The translations under genes and the position numbers were made by a program. Shown piece by piece: positions 17,472 through 25,641 of a stretch of DNA of 64,000 nucleotides (the stretch's first letter is position 1; the number at the start of each line of letters is the position of its first letter). Below the pieces are notes generated by a model that saw only the letters and a program-made list of their open reading frames with translations, had not been told where the DNA came from and made no database searches. The DNA comes from Gordonia paraffinivorans NBRC 108238 (GTDB taxonomy: Bacteria > Actinomycetota > Actinomycetes > Mycobacteriales > Mycobacteriaceae), in assembly GCF_000344155.1 (NCBI RefSeq), contig NZ_BAOQ01000025.1, positions 42,807 to 106,806 on the forward strand. The letters are read 5' to 3'.

Positions 17472-18482
17472 ATGACCCAGGACCATTCTGCCTTGCTCGC
17501 ACAGCTTGATGCACTGACCGCCGCTGATTCCGGGGCGGTGTTCGCCGAGTTGATCCGAGCGGGCCTGCAAGCACTGATCGAGGCCGAGGCCGAGGCCGCT
17601 CAGAAGATCGGCGCCGGTCGATATGAGCGTTCCGCGGAACGCGCCACCCACCGCAACGGCCACCGATCCAAGACCGTGTCGACGACCTCGGGTGATGGGG
17701 AAGTCAAGATCCCTAAGTTGCGGTCCGGGTCATTCTTCCCCTCGCTGTTGGAACGACGCCGTCGCATCGACAAAGCCCTGCACGCGGTGGTGATGGAGGC
17801 CTACGTGCACGGTGTATCGACCCGCAGCGTCGATGACCTCGTGGGCGCCCTCGGCGTCTCGGCCGGGATCTCCACATCCGAGGTGTCACGTATCTGCGTG
17901 GGCCTGGACAAGGAGATCTCGGTGTTCCAGGAGCGGCCGTTGACCCACACCGAGTTCCCGTACGTGTTCGCCGATGCCACGTTCTGCAAGGTGCGGGTCG
18001 GCGCCCACGTCGTCTCCCAGACCCTTGTCGTGGCCACTGGGGTGTCGATGGACGGAACTCGCGAGGTGCTAGGTACCGCGGTCGGCGAAAGCGAGTCGTT
18101 CGAGTTCTGGCGGAAGTTCCTCGCCTCACTCAAAGCACGCGGCCTCGCGGGGGTGCATCTGGTGATCTCCGATACCCATGCAGGGTTGAAAGAAGCAGTG
18201 GCCCAACAGTTTACCTGCTCATCGTGGCAGCGTTGCCGGTTGCATTTCATGCGGAACCTACATGGCGCGGTCTCGACCAAACAAGCGCCGGTGGTGACCG
18301 CTGCGGTCAAGACCATTTTTGCCCACACCGAGCCGGCCGAGGTTGCCGCGCAGTGGGGGCCTTTTCTCCGGCTGGCCACCGCCGTGGTGATCGAAGCCCA
18401 CGACGATGGCCACCATCCCACGGGGCACTGCCATGCGATCTGCGATCGGGATGAACGACGCAGCCGGAAACGGCCACTGTGA
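17472..18482 (+). pseudogene. IS256-family transposase (IS1081-like), 3'-truncated
   Basis: The 336-residue frame begins as a normal IS256/Mutator-type transposase: KIGAGRYERSAERATHRNGHR, LRSGSFFPSLLERRRRIDKAL, and the first two catalytic aspartates in FADATFCKVRV and LVISDTHAGLK. After EPAEVAAQWG (about 18360) similarity stops and the frame runs into unrelated DNA. It therefore lacks the third catalytic residue (Glu) and the C-terminal third; the family is usually about 415 residues. I judge it inactive, cut by a later rearrangement. Confidence 0.8.
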
Positions 18483-18654
18483 CGGGACACTCTGTGCAGA
18501 TCCGCCGCGCGGTACGCGGGCAGTCAGCTCGCGATTGGTGACAGGGTTGGACGACGATCGGTGGTGAGCCCGGCGGGAGAACTCGAGGACCCGACATGAC
18601 ACCTCCGCGGGCATCCCACGACGACTGGACCACACTGGAGGGCTCACGTCCGAA

Positions 18655-18707
18655 CCACGAATTCGGCGCCGGTCTCGCGGCGAGCGAGACCGGCGCCGAA
18701 TTCGTGG
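18655..18707. terminator. 24-bp perfect hairpin terminator
   Basis: Bases 18655-18678 are the exact reverse complement of 18684-18707, with a five-base loop. The hairpin starts 20 bases past the stop codon of the leftward hydrolase gene. No T-run is seen, but a 24-bp perfect stem is unusually strong, so it likely ends the hydrolase operon transcript. Confidence 0.75.
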
Positions 18708-18726
18708 TCAGTGGCCCTGTGATCGA

Positions 18727-19629
18727 TCAGACCTGGGTACTGGTTCCCAGGTGCTGCCGGAGAAAGGCCCCGATCCGTTCGGTCGATTCCTGCGCCTCCG
18801 GTAGGAAGTTGAACACCGGCCAGATGTGCACCATCTTCTCCCCGATCTCGAGGTCGACCTCACCGCCCGATTCACGCACTTTGTCGGCGAGGCGAATGGC
18901 GTCATCGTGCAGTCCCTCGTCGGTGCCAACCAGCACCCTGAGCGGTGGTAGGCCGCTGAGGTCGGCATGCAGGGGCGATGCCAACGGCGTGGCCTTCGGT
19001 TCTCGACCCGCCAGGTAGGCGCTGCCCATCGCCTCGACCAGGGCAGACGCCGGCAACGGATCCAGATGTGCGCGCGTGGTGAGTGAGTCTCCCTCGCCAG
19101 CGAGATCGACCAGGGGCGAGCATACGACCGCGGCTTCGGGGCGACGATCGCCCTCGTCCCGAAGCTTGACCAGGGCGCCCATCACCAATCCGCCGCCGGC
19201 CGAATCGCCCACGAACGTCACGCCCCGCACACCGTCCTGACGCCGGGCCCACCGGTAGGCTGTCACGACATCATCGAGCGGAGCAGGGAACGGATTCTCG
19301 GGCGCGAGCCGGTAGTCGACGACGAGAGCACGGGCGCCCGACGCCTTCGAGAGGCGGTAACCGAACTCGCGGTACCCGTGCGCGTTGCCCATGCAGAAGC
19401 CTCCGCCATGAACGACGACGACGACCTCGTCTTTGGCCGCGTCTGGGGCGCTCACCCAGATCGCCGAGACCCCGTCGGCGTCTACTTCCTCCACTTCGGC
19501 GTCTGCCGGCAGTTCGAAGTTCGCCAGCACCTCGTCGTACAAGCGGCGATAATCATCCATCGTCGCCTCCGGTTCGGAGACAAGATGGCTGAGCAGCCCT
19601 CGGGCCCTGTCTAGTTCAGGACTGGTCAT
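18727..19629 (-). CDS. Alpha/beta hydrolase, HSL/GDXG family (esterase or lactone hydrolase)
   Basis: This 300-residue hydrolase of the hormone-sensitive-lipase family has HGGGFCMGN at 74-82 for the oxyanion hole, nucleophile Ser143 in GDSAGGG, the acid in [10 protein letters not shown] and the His in KMVHIWPVF. Length and family match the monoterpene epsilon-lactone hydrolase of Rhodococcus, which also sits near a luciferase-like oxygenase and a carveol dehydrogenase. It is read in tandem with the LLM oxygenase (27 bases apart), so I infer that it opens the lactone or ester that enzyme makes. An ordinary esterase role remains possible. Confidence 0.8.
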   Translation of the reverse strand: MTSPELDRARGLLSHLVSEPEATMDDYRRLYDEVLANFELPADAEVEEVDADGVSAIWVSAPDAAKDEVVVVVHGGGFCMGNAHGYREFGYRLSKASGARALVVDYRLAPENPFPAPLDDVVTAYRWARRQDGVRGVTFVGDSAGGGLVMGALVKLRDEGDRRPEAAVVCSPLVDLAGEGDSLTTRAHLDPLPASALVEAMGSAYLAGREPKATPLASPLHADLSGLPPLRVLVGTDEGLHDDAIRLADKVRESGGEVDLEIGEKMVHIWPVFNFLPEAQESTERIGAFLRQHLGTSTQV

Positions 19630-19656
19630 GGTGATCTTCCCTTCTAGGAGAGTGAG

Positions 19657-20724
19657 TCAGAGCTTCTCGAGCTTCGGCTTGACCTCACGGGTGAAGAGCT
19701 CATAGCTCTTCGCTGCAGTCTCGCCCTTGATGCCGCCGTACTGGAACACCGAGATCACCTCGTAGTCACCCACGATTGCGCGACGCTCCTCGTGCTTGGC
19801 GATCTGCTCCTCGGGCGTGCCCCAGATCTGGGCGTTGGCGTAAACGTCGCACACTGTCTCGATGCCCATGGCATCGATGGCTTCCTTCGCCGCCGCGTAG
19901 GAGGCGTACCCCTTGGTGTGCTCGAAATGCCGCCCGCCGAACTCATAGTGTTCGACGCAGGTGAGGTAGTAGTTGGTGCAGGCCTCGTACGCGACGCGCC
20001 GTGCTTCCTCCGAATCGTTGTGGCAGTAGGTGAGATCGATCATCATCGGCGGCGGCGCGTCTTCGCCGTGGGTGTCCTTGAACGCCTTCCGGTAATCCTC
20101 GATCATCGGCATGTGCATGGTTTCCATCGGTCCCTGGATGAACGCCATCATCGGTAGACCAAGCCGGCCGGCCACAATCGCAGAGTCGGGGCTCATGGCC
20201 ACCATCGTGGTGCGGCCCTTGAAGGTTCCCAACGGCTTGGGGTGAACCGGGACTCGCTTCTGCTTGTAGAACTTGCCGTCGTTCTCAACGAAGCCCTCCT
20301 CGAGGCCGCGCATGACCATCTCCGCGGCTTCGTCGAACCGCTCACGAGACTCGTTCATGTCAAGGCCGAAACCTTCGTACTCACGGCGGGCCAGGCCGCG
20401 ACCCATGCCGAACATTGCGCGCCCATCGGACAGGTTGTCGAGCAGAGCGATCTTCTCCACGACACGCAGCGGATCGTTCCACGGCAGGATGACGGCAGTC
20501 GTGTGCAGCTTCGCATTCTTCGTTCGGCCCGCTAGGTACGACAGAAACTGCGTGTTGTCAGGGCACATCGAGTAACCCGGGTCGAAGTGGTGCTCGACGC
20601 AACCGATGCTCTCGTAGCCATCGGCATCGGCGCGGACCGACAGCTCGATCTGATCTTTGTAGATCTCGTAGTCTGTGGACGCATTGTTGTAATTCTGGAT
20701 CAGATTGGTCATGTGGACTTTCAC
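19657..20724 (-). CDS. LLM-class (luciferase-like) flavin-dependent monooxygenase
   Basis: This 355-residue TIM-barrel protein of the bacterial luciferase superfamily has YESIGCVEHHFDPGYSMCPDN, LHTTAVILPWNDPLRVVEKIALLDNLSDGRAMFGMGRG and RFDEAAEMVMRGL. The EHH and GRG elements are typical of FMNH2-using oxygenases such as LimB and type II Baeyer-Villiger enzymes. The reductase at 11296 could supply reduced flavin. The start is set at GTG 20724 by AAGGA six bases before it; the longer frame has no homology. It shares an intergenic region with a divergent carveol-dehydrogenase-like SDR. Confidence 0.8.
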   Translation of the reverse strand: MKVHMTNLIQNYNNASTDYEIYKDQIELSVRADADGYESIGCVEHHFDPGYSMCPDNTQFLSYLAGRTKNAKLHTTAVILPWNDPLRVVEKIALLDNLSDGRAMFGMGRGLARREYEGFGLDMNESRERFDEAAEMVMRGLEEGFVENDGKFYKQKRVPVHPKPLGTFKGRTTMVAMSPDSAIVAGRLGLPMMAFIQGPMETMHMPMIEDYRKAFKDTHGEDAPPPMMIDLTYCHNDSEEARRVAYEACTNYYLTCVEHYEFGGRHFEHTKGYASYAAAKEAIDAMGIETVCDVYANAQIWGTPEEQIAKHEERRAIVGDYEVISVFQYGGIKGETAAKSYELFTREVKPKLEKL

Positions 20725-21022
20725 GTTCACTCCTTGTCCTGACGCGGGTTTCGCCACCGCATCGCCGATATAGATCGTGTCGTTTCGGGGTGGCACGGTG
20801 TGCGGCAGCGCTTTACGACCGGCGCATGTGACTGCTGTCACCTGCCGCACTATGTAGAGGGTCGCAGCCTGCAAGGCGACGAGTTTGTCTCATCGCGCTA
20901 CAGTCGATTTGCCGGATCAGGCTGTCTCGAATTGCGACAAAGGGAGTGATCGGGGTCACCATAGCCTCACAGGGCGACATGGCTCATATGGCCTGTCACC
21001 ACCACGAAGCGAGGAGACTCAT
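20725..21022. promoter_or_regulatory. Divergent promoter region of oxygenase and mycofactocin SDR
   Basis: The 298 bases separate the leftward LLM oxygenase from the rightward SDR and must hold both promoters. Site C (20923-20939) is a clear operator candidate. A weaker relative, TGTCTCATCGCGCTACA, is at 20886-20902. No RNA gene or small protein is evident. Confidence 0.55.
20923..20939 (+). promoter_or_regulatory. 17-bp palindromic operator (site C)
   Basis: TGTCTCGAATTGCGACA has 6 of 8 symmetric pairs and the standard 17-bp spacing. It lies about 84 bases before the SDR start and about 200 before the oxygenase start, so it could serve either or both. Confidence 0.55.
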
Positions 21023-21871
21023 ATGGGACGTCTGGACAACAAGGTCGCGCTGGTCACCGGCGCGGCGCGTGGGCAGGGCCGCGCGCACGCAATTCGGCTC
21101 GCGGAAGAAGGTGCCGACATCATCGCTGTGGACATTTGTGCGCAGGTGCCCACAGCGCCATATGCCTTGGGAGACCCTGGAGATCTCGAGGAAACCGCAA
21201 GACTGGTCGAGCAGTTGGATCGTCGAATTCTGTTTCGGCAAGGCGACACTCGTGACCTGGAAGGCCTCCAGAGCCTGGTCGCCGATGGCGTCGCCGAGTT
21301 CGGTGGCATCGATATCGTGGTAGCCAACGCAGGCATCGCCAGCTATGGCCCCGCGTGGGAGATCACCGAAGAGCAGTGGCAGGAGATGCTCGACATCAAC
21401 CTGACGGGAGTGTGGAAGACCGCGAAGGCCGCAATCCCCTCGATGATCGAAAGAGGAAAGGGCGGCTCGATCATTCTGACCAGCTCTGTGGCCGGGCTGA
21501 TCGCCTATGCGAATCTCGCACACTACACGGCAGCGAAGCATGGCGTGACGGGTCTCATGCGCGTCCTGGCGGTGGAGCTCGCACCGCACAACATTCGGGT
21601 GAACTCGGTTCATCCGACGACCGTGAACACGAAGATGATCAACAACGAAGCGATCTACAACCTCTTCTTCCCGGGGGCGACGAGCATGACCGAGGAACAG
21701 GCTGCCGAGGGCTTTGTTCACATGAACGGTCTCAAGATCCCGTGGATCGAGCCTGTGGACGTCAGCAATGCCGTGCTCTACCTGGCATCGGATGAATCGC
21801 GGTATGTCACCGGTACGACACAGGTCATCGACGCCGGCGGAACTGCGCCGTACAAGATCCCGCACGGGTGA
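21023..21871 (+). CDS. Mycofactocin-coupled SDR, carveol-dehydrogenase-like
   Basis: This 282-residue SDR has TGAARGQGRAHAIRLAEEGADIIAVD near the start, LTSSVAG, YTAAKHG and VNSVHPTTVNTKM. It also has the insertion before the C-terminus (LFFPGATSMTEEQAAEGF) that marks the mycofactocin-associated carveol dehydrogenase branch. These enzymes keep NAD tightly bound and pass electrons to the peptide cofactor mycofactocin. It should oxidise a cyclic secondary alcohol to the ketone used by the divergent LLM oxygenase. GAGGAG precedes the ATG at 21023. Confidence 0.85.
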   Translation: MGRLDNKVALVTGAARGQGRAHAIRLAEEGADIIAVDICAQVPTAPYALGDPGDLEETARLVEQLDRRILFRQGDTRDLEGLQSLVADGVAEFGGIDIVVANAGIASYGPAWEITEEQWQEMLDINLTGVWKTAKAAIPSMIERGKGGSIILTSSVAGLIAYANLAHYTAAKHGVTGLMRVLAVELAPHNIRVNSVHPTTVNTKMINNEAIYNLFFPGATSMTEEQAAEGFVHMNGLKIPWIEPVDVSNAVLYLASDESRYVTGTTQVIDAGGTAPYKIPHG

Positions 21872-22174
21872 TCACGCAACCATGCCGCAGCGTGGTTTCT
21901 CCCGATACTTTGCTGACGCCGTTGCTCCGCGGCTCGAGTCGAAGGCGACGTCCAGCACATTGAGCGACAACGTCTGCATGTTGCCCATTCGCAGGTCGCG
22001 CTCAAGGTCGGATTCCTGCCGGCCGACGAAAGGAGCCGGCCGACTCGAGGTCTGAGATCTCGCGGTGGATCGGGACGGGGCCAGCGTCCCGATCCACCAG
22101 CGTATGGGTCACGTGAGGCCGCAGCGGAGGCCGATTCACCCGACGGGGAGCGAGGTCAACCTGGCGGGGCGGCG
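21872..22174. other. Convergent intergenic region
   Basis: These 303 bases lie between two converging genes. Apart from the terminator hairpin at 22064-22098, I see no coding frame with recognisable motifs and no RNA gene. Confidence 0.6.
22064..22098. terminator. Bidirectional hairpin terminator
   Basis: GGTGGATCGGGACG and its exact complement flank a seven-base loop, between the ends of the rightward SDR and the leftward alcohol dehydrogenase. Confidence 0.7.
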
Positions 22175-23206
22175 TCAGGGAACGATGACCGCCCTACCGA
22201 AGACCTTCCCTTCGGCCAGGCGTTTGTAAGCGGTCGGGGCGTCGAGGAGAGGATGCGTCTCGACGGCCACGCGGATGAGGCCGGCGCGTGCGAGGTCGAC
22301 TACTTCCCACAAGTCAGATCTGCTGCCCCAGAATGTACTTCGTACTGAGGTCTCGAAGGGCTGGCGGCGATACCCGACTGGCAGCGCACCGTTGCCGACG
22401 CCGACGATGACGATGTCCCCATGAGTGGCAGCAACCGAGCCCGCCAGTCCAACCGTGCGCTCGGTGCCCACGAAGTCGAAGATCGCGTCCACTCCTGCGC
22501 CCGCAGTCAGTCGACCGATCTCATCTGCGGCCGCTTCGTTGGCGATCACGCAATGGTGGGCGCCAACCTCTCGCGCCAGCCGTAGCTTCTCCTCGGACAC
22601 ATCGGCTGCAATGACCGTTGACGCCCCGAGGGCGCGGAGGATCTGGATGGCGATGTGGCCGAGCCCACCGGCGCCGATCACGAGCGCATACGTTCCAGCA
22701 CCGAGGCGGTGTCGCGAACCGTTGATGGCGTGATACGAGGTGAGTCCGGCGTCGGTGAGCGCTACGGCTTGCACCGGGTCGAGGTCGCGTAGCGGCACCA
22801 GGTGACGCTCGGCGTCGACCAGCATGTACTCGGCCATGGCGCCGGCGACCGATATCCCCGGAGGGTGCACACCGGCGGGGTCGGTGCAGTAGTTCTCCTC
22901 GCCCCGTGCACAACTCCGGCAGATGCCACATCCCCAGGGACCGTAGACGAGCACCGGGGTATCCGCCGGGAAGCGGTCTGCGCCCGGCCCAGACGAGACC
23001 ACCACCCCGGCCGCCTCGTGACCCAGGGTCAGAGGTAGTGGCCCGTAGCGGTACTCCTCGGGGGGTGACGCCATGATGTGCAGATCGGAGTGACACACCC
23101 CAGCGGCGGTCACCCGGAGCAGAACCTGCCCGGGTCCGGGTGATGGGCGGGGGATGTCGACCACAGTGGGTTCTTCCCCGAAAGCGGTGTACTGCAGCGC
23201 CTTCAA
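22175..23206 (-). CDS. Zinc-dependent alcohol dehydrogenase
   Basis: This 343-residue medium-chain dehydrogenase has catalytic zinc ligands Cys38 (GVCHSDL) and His63/Glu64 (GHEAAG), all four structural zinc cysteines at 93, 96, 99 and 107 (CGICRSCARGEENYC), and a nucleotide-binding VIGAGGLGHIA near 176. It resembles Rhodococcus-type broad-range alcohol dehydrogenases. It could oxidise a primary or secondary alcohol released by lactone opening. Its promoter faces the moxR gene across a 310-base gap containing operator site D. Confidence 0.85.
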   Translation of the reverse strand: MKALQYTAFGEEPTVVDIPRPSPGPGQVLLRVTAAGVCHSDLHIMASPPEEYRYGPLPLTLGHEAAGVVVSSGPGADRFPADTPVLVYGPWGCGICRSCARGEENYCTDPAGVHPPGISVAGAMAEYMLVDAERHLVPLRDLDPVQAVALTDAGLTSYHAINGSRHRLGAGTYALVIGAGGLGHIAIQILRALGASTVIAADVSEEKLRLAREVGAHHCVIANEAAADEIGRLTAGAGVDAIFDFVGTERTVGLAGSVAATHGDIVIVGVGNGALPVGYRRQPFETSVRSTFWGSRSDLWEVVDLARAGLIRVAVETHPLLDAPTAYKRLAEGKVFGRAVIVP

Positions 23207-23516
23207 CCTGACCTCCGATCAGTGATGACCAATGGCCGAGATCGGCCGTGGACAGCAAAGATACGGGATCGATTGTCCCTCTGATGTCCTAAGTTGCGAC
23301 ACGGTCAGCCGGACCGTGCAGTATCGCACAGCTCCGCGATGGAGGGATGTCGCAGTTTGCAACGGTGCCGATCGCGTCGGGCTTTGCGGCAGGTGTGCGA
23401 TCCGTCTCGTATTGCAACAACGCGGGTGATACGCGTCACGATAATCTCGCGCAATCCCCGCCACCGCACCGGGTCTGGAGCAGGTGGATAGATGGAGCCG
23501 AAGGAGCCTAGGTCGA
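23207..23516. promoter_or_regulatory. Divergent promoter region of alcohol dehydrogenase and moxR
   Basis: The 310-base gap holds operator site D (23285-23301). A second, weaker element TGTCGCAGTTTGCAACG at 23348-23364 keeps the 17-bp layout but has a poor right end. No gene is visible. Confidence 0.5.
23285..23301 (+). promoter_or_regulatory. 17-bp palindromic operator (site D)
   Basis: TGTCCTAAGTTGCGACA has 6 of 8 symmetric pairs and the standard spacing. It lies 79 bases upstream of the leftward alcohol dehydrogenase start and about 215 upstream of moxR. Confidence 0.55.
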
Positions 23517-24470
23517 ATGACAATTGAGATCTCCAGGGAACCTGCTGGGACGCTGGGGGACGTGTGGTCCAGGATCGCCAAACGCGTCGTTGGCCGTGAG
23601 CGGGAGCTGAAACTCCTGCTCGCTGCGGTGGCGGCGGGGCGCGATCTCATGCTGGAGGGCCCTCCTGGAACATCCAAATCAACTCTTCTGCGTGCGATTA
23701 CGGCCGAGTGGGGTATTCCGCTCGTGTTCGTCGAGGGGAATGCAGATCTCACCCCGACCCGGCTCGTTGGGCACCACAACCCGGCACGCGTCCTCGCTGA
23801 GGACTACAACGCGAGCAACTTCGTCGAGGGCCCACTGCTCGAAGCGATGCGGACCGGCGGCTTTCTTTACATCGAGGAGTTCAACCGAGCTCCGGACGAC
23901 ACACTCAACACACTGTTGACCGCGATGGCCGAGCGGGTGATCACTGTGCCTCGGGTGGGCAGTGTGCAGGCACTGCCCACCTTCAGAGTCGTCGCCTCGA
24001 TGAACCCGTACGACAACGTCGGCACGACGCGCCTGTCGACGTCGGTGCACGATCGGATGTGCCGACTGGTGACGACATATCAGGATGCGGAAGCCGAAAG
24101 GGAAATCGTCTGACGCCGAAGCGAAGTCACTTCTCCGCGACTGATCGCGGACGCGGTTTCGCTGACGCGTATGACCCGCGAGCGCGACGACATCCGGCAA
24201 GGGAGCAGTGTCCGCGGAGCGATCGATCTCGCCGTTGTCGCACACCAACTGTGCGTGCTCGAAGGCGTTGAGGCGCCGGTGGACGAGGGCATCAACCCTC
24301 CGCGTGGTCTGCCCAAGGACTACACCGAGGTCATGCTGAACGCAACGCTGGTGGCGCTGTCCGGCCGAATTCACCTGGACGATACCGCCGTTGATACGCC
24401 CGAATCAGTGTTGCTCGAGATCTGGCAGGAGTATTTCCACTTGCGTCCTGCGATTGCCGAACCTGGTTGA
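23517..24470 (+). pseudogene. MoxR-type AAA+ ATPase interrupted by an in-frame TGA
   Basis: The frame encodes a MoxR ATPase: GPPGTSKSTLL for Walker A, LYIEEFNRAPDDTLNTLL for Walker B, VVASMNPYDNVGTTRL for sensor 1. It stops at TGA 24111-24113 after EAEREIV. Past the stop, the same frame continues the family without a shift (RRSE...IADAVSLTR...DIRQGSSVRGAIDLAVVAHQL) to 24470. The codon is a one-base change from CGA, and Arg fits there. Either the strain carries a nonsense mutation or the base is an error. MoxR/VWA pairs help assemble or activate enzyme complexes. The start at 23517 has AAGGAG upstream. Confidence 0.8.
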
Positions 24471-24695
24471 AGAGCAGCGTCGGTCAGAGATGACCCCACG
24501 CGATCGGAGCGAGCGCGCAAACCTGATGGCGTAGCGCGACGGCGAGCGCCGCTGCGTCGGAAACCGAAACAACTCGTCGACAAGCCGACGCTGATCACGC
24601 TCGGAGGCGGGGGAAAGGTAGGTACTCCAGCTCGGTCGAATCGGGCTGGTCTTGACTCGCATCCCGGGTCCACGCGAGCAGGCTCGACGCGGGAC

Positions 24696-25469
24696 GTGAC
24701 CGACGAGAAAGGTGAAGTGGTCACGGCCGGGTCCCGGCAGTCGGTAGATGAGCTCACTCGGAAACGAGCGCTGGATATCGCGCGCAAGCTGGCGCTGGCC
24801 GAGCCGACTCGGCAGCGTCGCGGTCGTAGGTCTCCTGGAGGGACGATGAGATCGATGCGCTATCGCGGCGCTTCGGACGAGATAGATCTCGACGCGACCC
24901 TGCTGGCAATTGCCGGCAATCCAGTCCCCAGTGACGATGACATCATCGTACGTGAACCGGTACGCACACGACGGTCGATTGTTCTGGTAGTGGACATCTC
25001 GGGGTCGGCGAAGGGCGAGCAGATCAAGACAGCAGCAGCCACAGTCGGCGCAATGGTCGGGGAGTTGCATCGAGACGACGTGGCGGTGGTCGCGTTCTGG
25101 TCCGACGCCGCACTGGTCACGGCGCTTGGCGAGCGGAAGTCCCCGAACGAGGTCTTGAACGCGATCTTGGCGTTGCCGACGCAAGGATTGACCAACGTCG
25201 CGTTCGCGCTCGAGGTTGCTGCGCAACAACTCTCGGGAGTCTCGCCTGCGGACGGCCGCGTTGTCTTGCTGAGTGACTGCGTCCACAACGCCGGTCCGGA
25301 CCCACGCGATGTGGCGTCGAAGCTGCCACGTCTCGACGTTCTGTTGGACGTGTCCGGTGAAAGCGACCAAGCCCTCGGCTCGGAGATGGCTCTCCTTGGC
25401 CGCGGCCGGTGCTGCCTCATCAGGGACCACCATGATGTGGCCCCCGCGCTCGCCTCCATGTTCGCCTGA
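24696..25469 (+). CDS. VWA-domain protein (MoxR partner), possibly N-terminally shortened
   Basis: The 257-residue frame has a linker (MRSMRYRGASDEIDLDATLLAIAG, given here only in part as a marker: residues about 50-75), then a von Willebrand A domain. DISGSAKGE supplies the metal-ion (MIDAS) site, and LPTQGLTNVAFALEVAAQQL and LLSDCVHNAGPDPRD follow. Relatives I know carry a longer N-terminal region. The 225 bases upstream stay open in this frame back to the moxR stop but show no motif. It belongs with moxR as a chaperone-like pair. If moxR is dead, this partner may be non-functional. Confidence 0.7.
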   Translation: MTDEKGEVVTAGSRQSVDELTRKRALDIARKLALAEPTRQRRGRRSPGGTMRSMRYRGASDEIDLDATLLAIAGNPVPSDDDIIVREPVRTRRSIVLVVDISGSAKGEQIKTAAATVGAMVGELHRDDVAVVAFWSDAALVTALGERKSPNEVLNAILALPTQGLTNVAFALEVAAQQLSGVSPADGRVVLLSDCVHNAGPDPRDVASKLPRLDVLLDVSGESDQALGSEMALLGRGRCCLIRDHHDVAPALASMFA

Positions 25470-25641
25470 GTCGTCGACTCATGTTGCGGGCATCGCGAAG
25501 TGACTTCCTCTCCTGGCCGAGCCGTGCGCGGCGGGCAGAGCGCACGCCGGGTGTCTCGAGATGGGACGTGAGAGCCGTCTTCTCGCACGGTTGAATCACT
25601 GTATGGATCCCACAGGTTTTCGGCAATCTGGCGAGGCCGGC

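Noticed and set aside
19657..20724. Naming the LLM oxygenase limB
   Set aside because: It is in the same superfamily and context, but its length and internal motifs differ from LimB as I know it, so the exact reaction is not supported.
23348..23364. TGTCGCAGTTTGCAACG as a second site before moxR
   Set aside because: It has the right spacing, but the right end lacks GACA. It is noted within the promoter region, not as a separate site.
24111..24113. Selenocysteine or programmed readthrough at the moxR TGA
   Set aside because: MoxR has no conserved redox residue here, CGA to TGA explains the codon simply, and I saw no obvious selenocysteine-type hairpin just after it.
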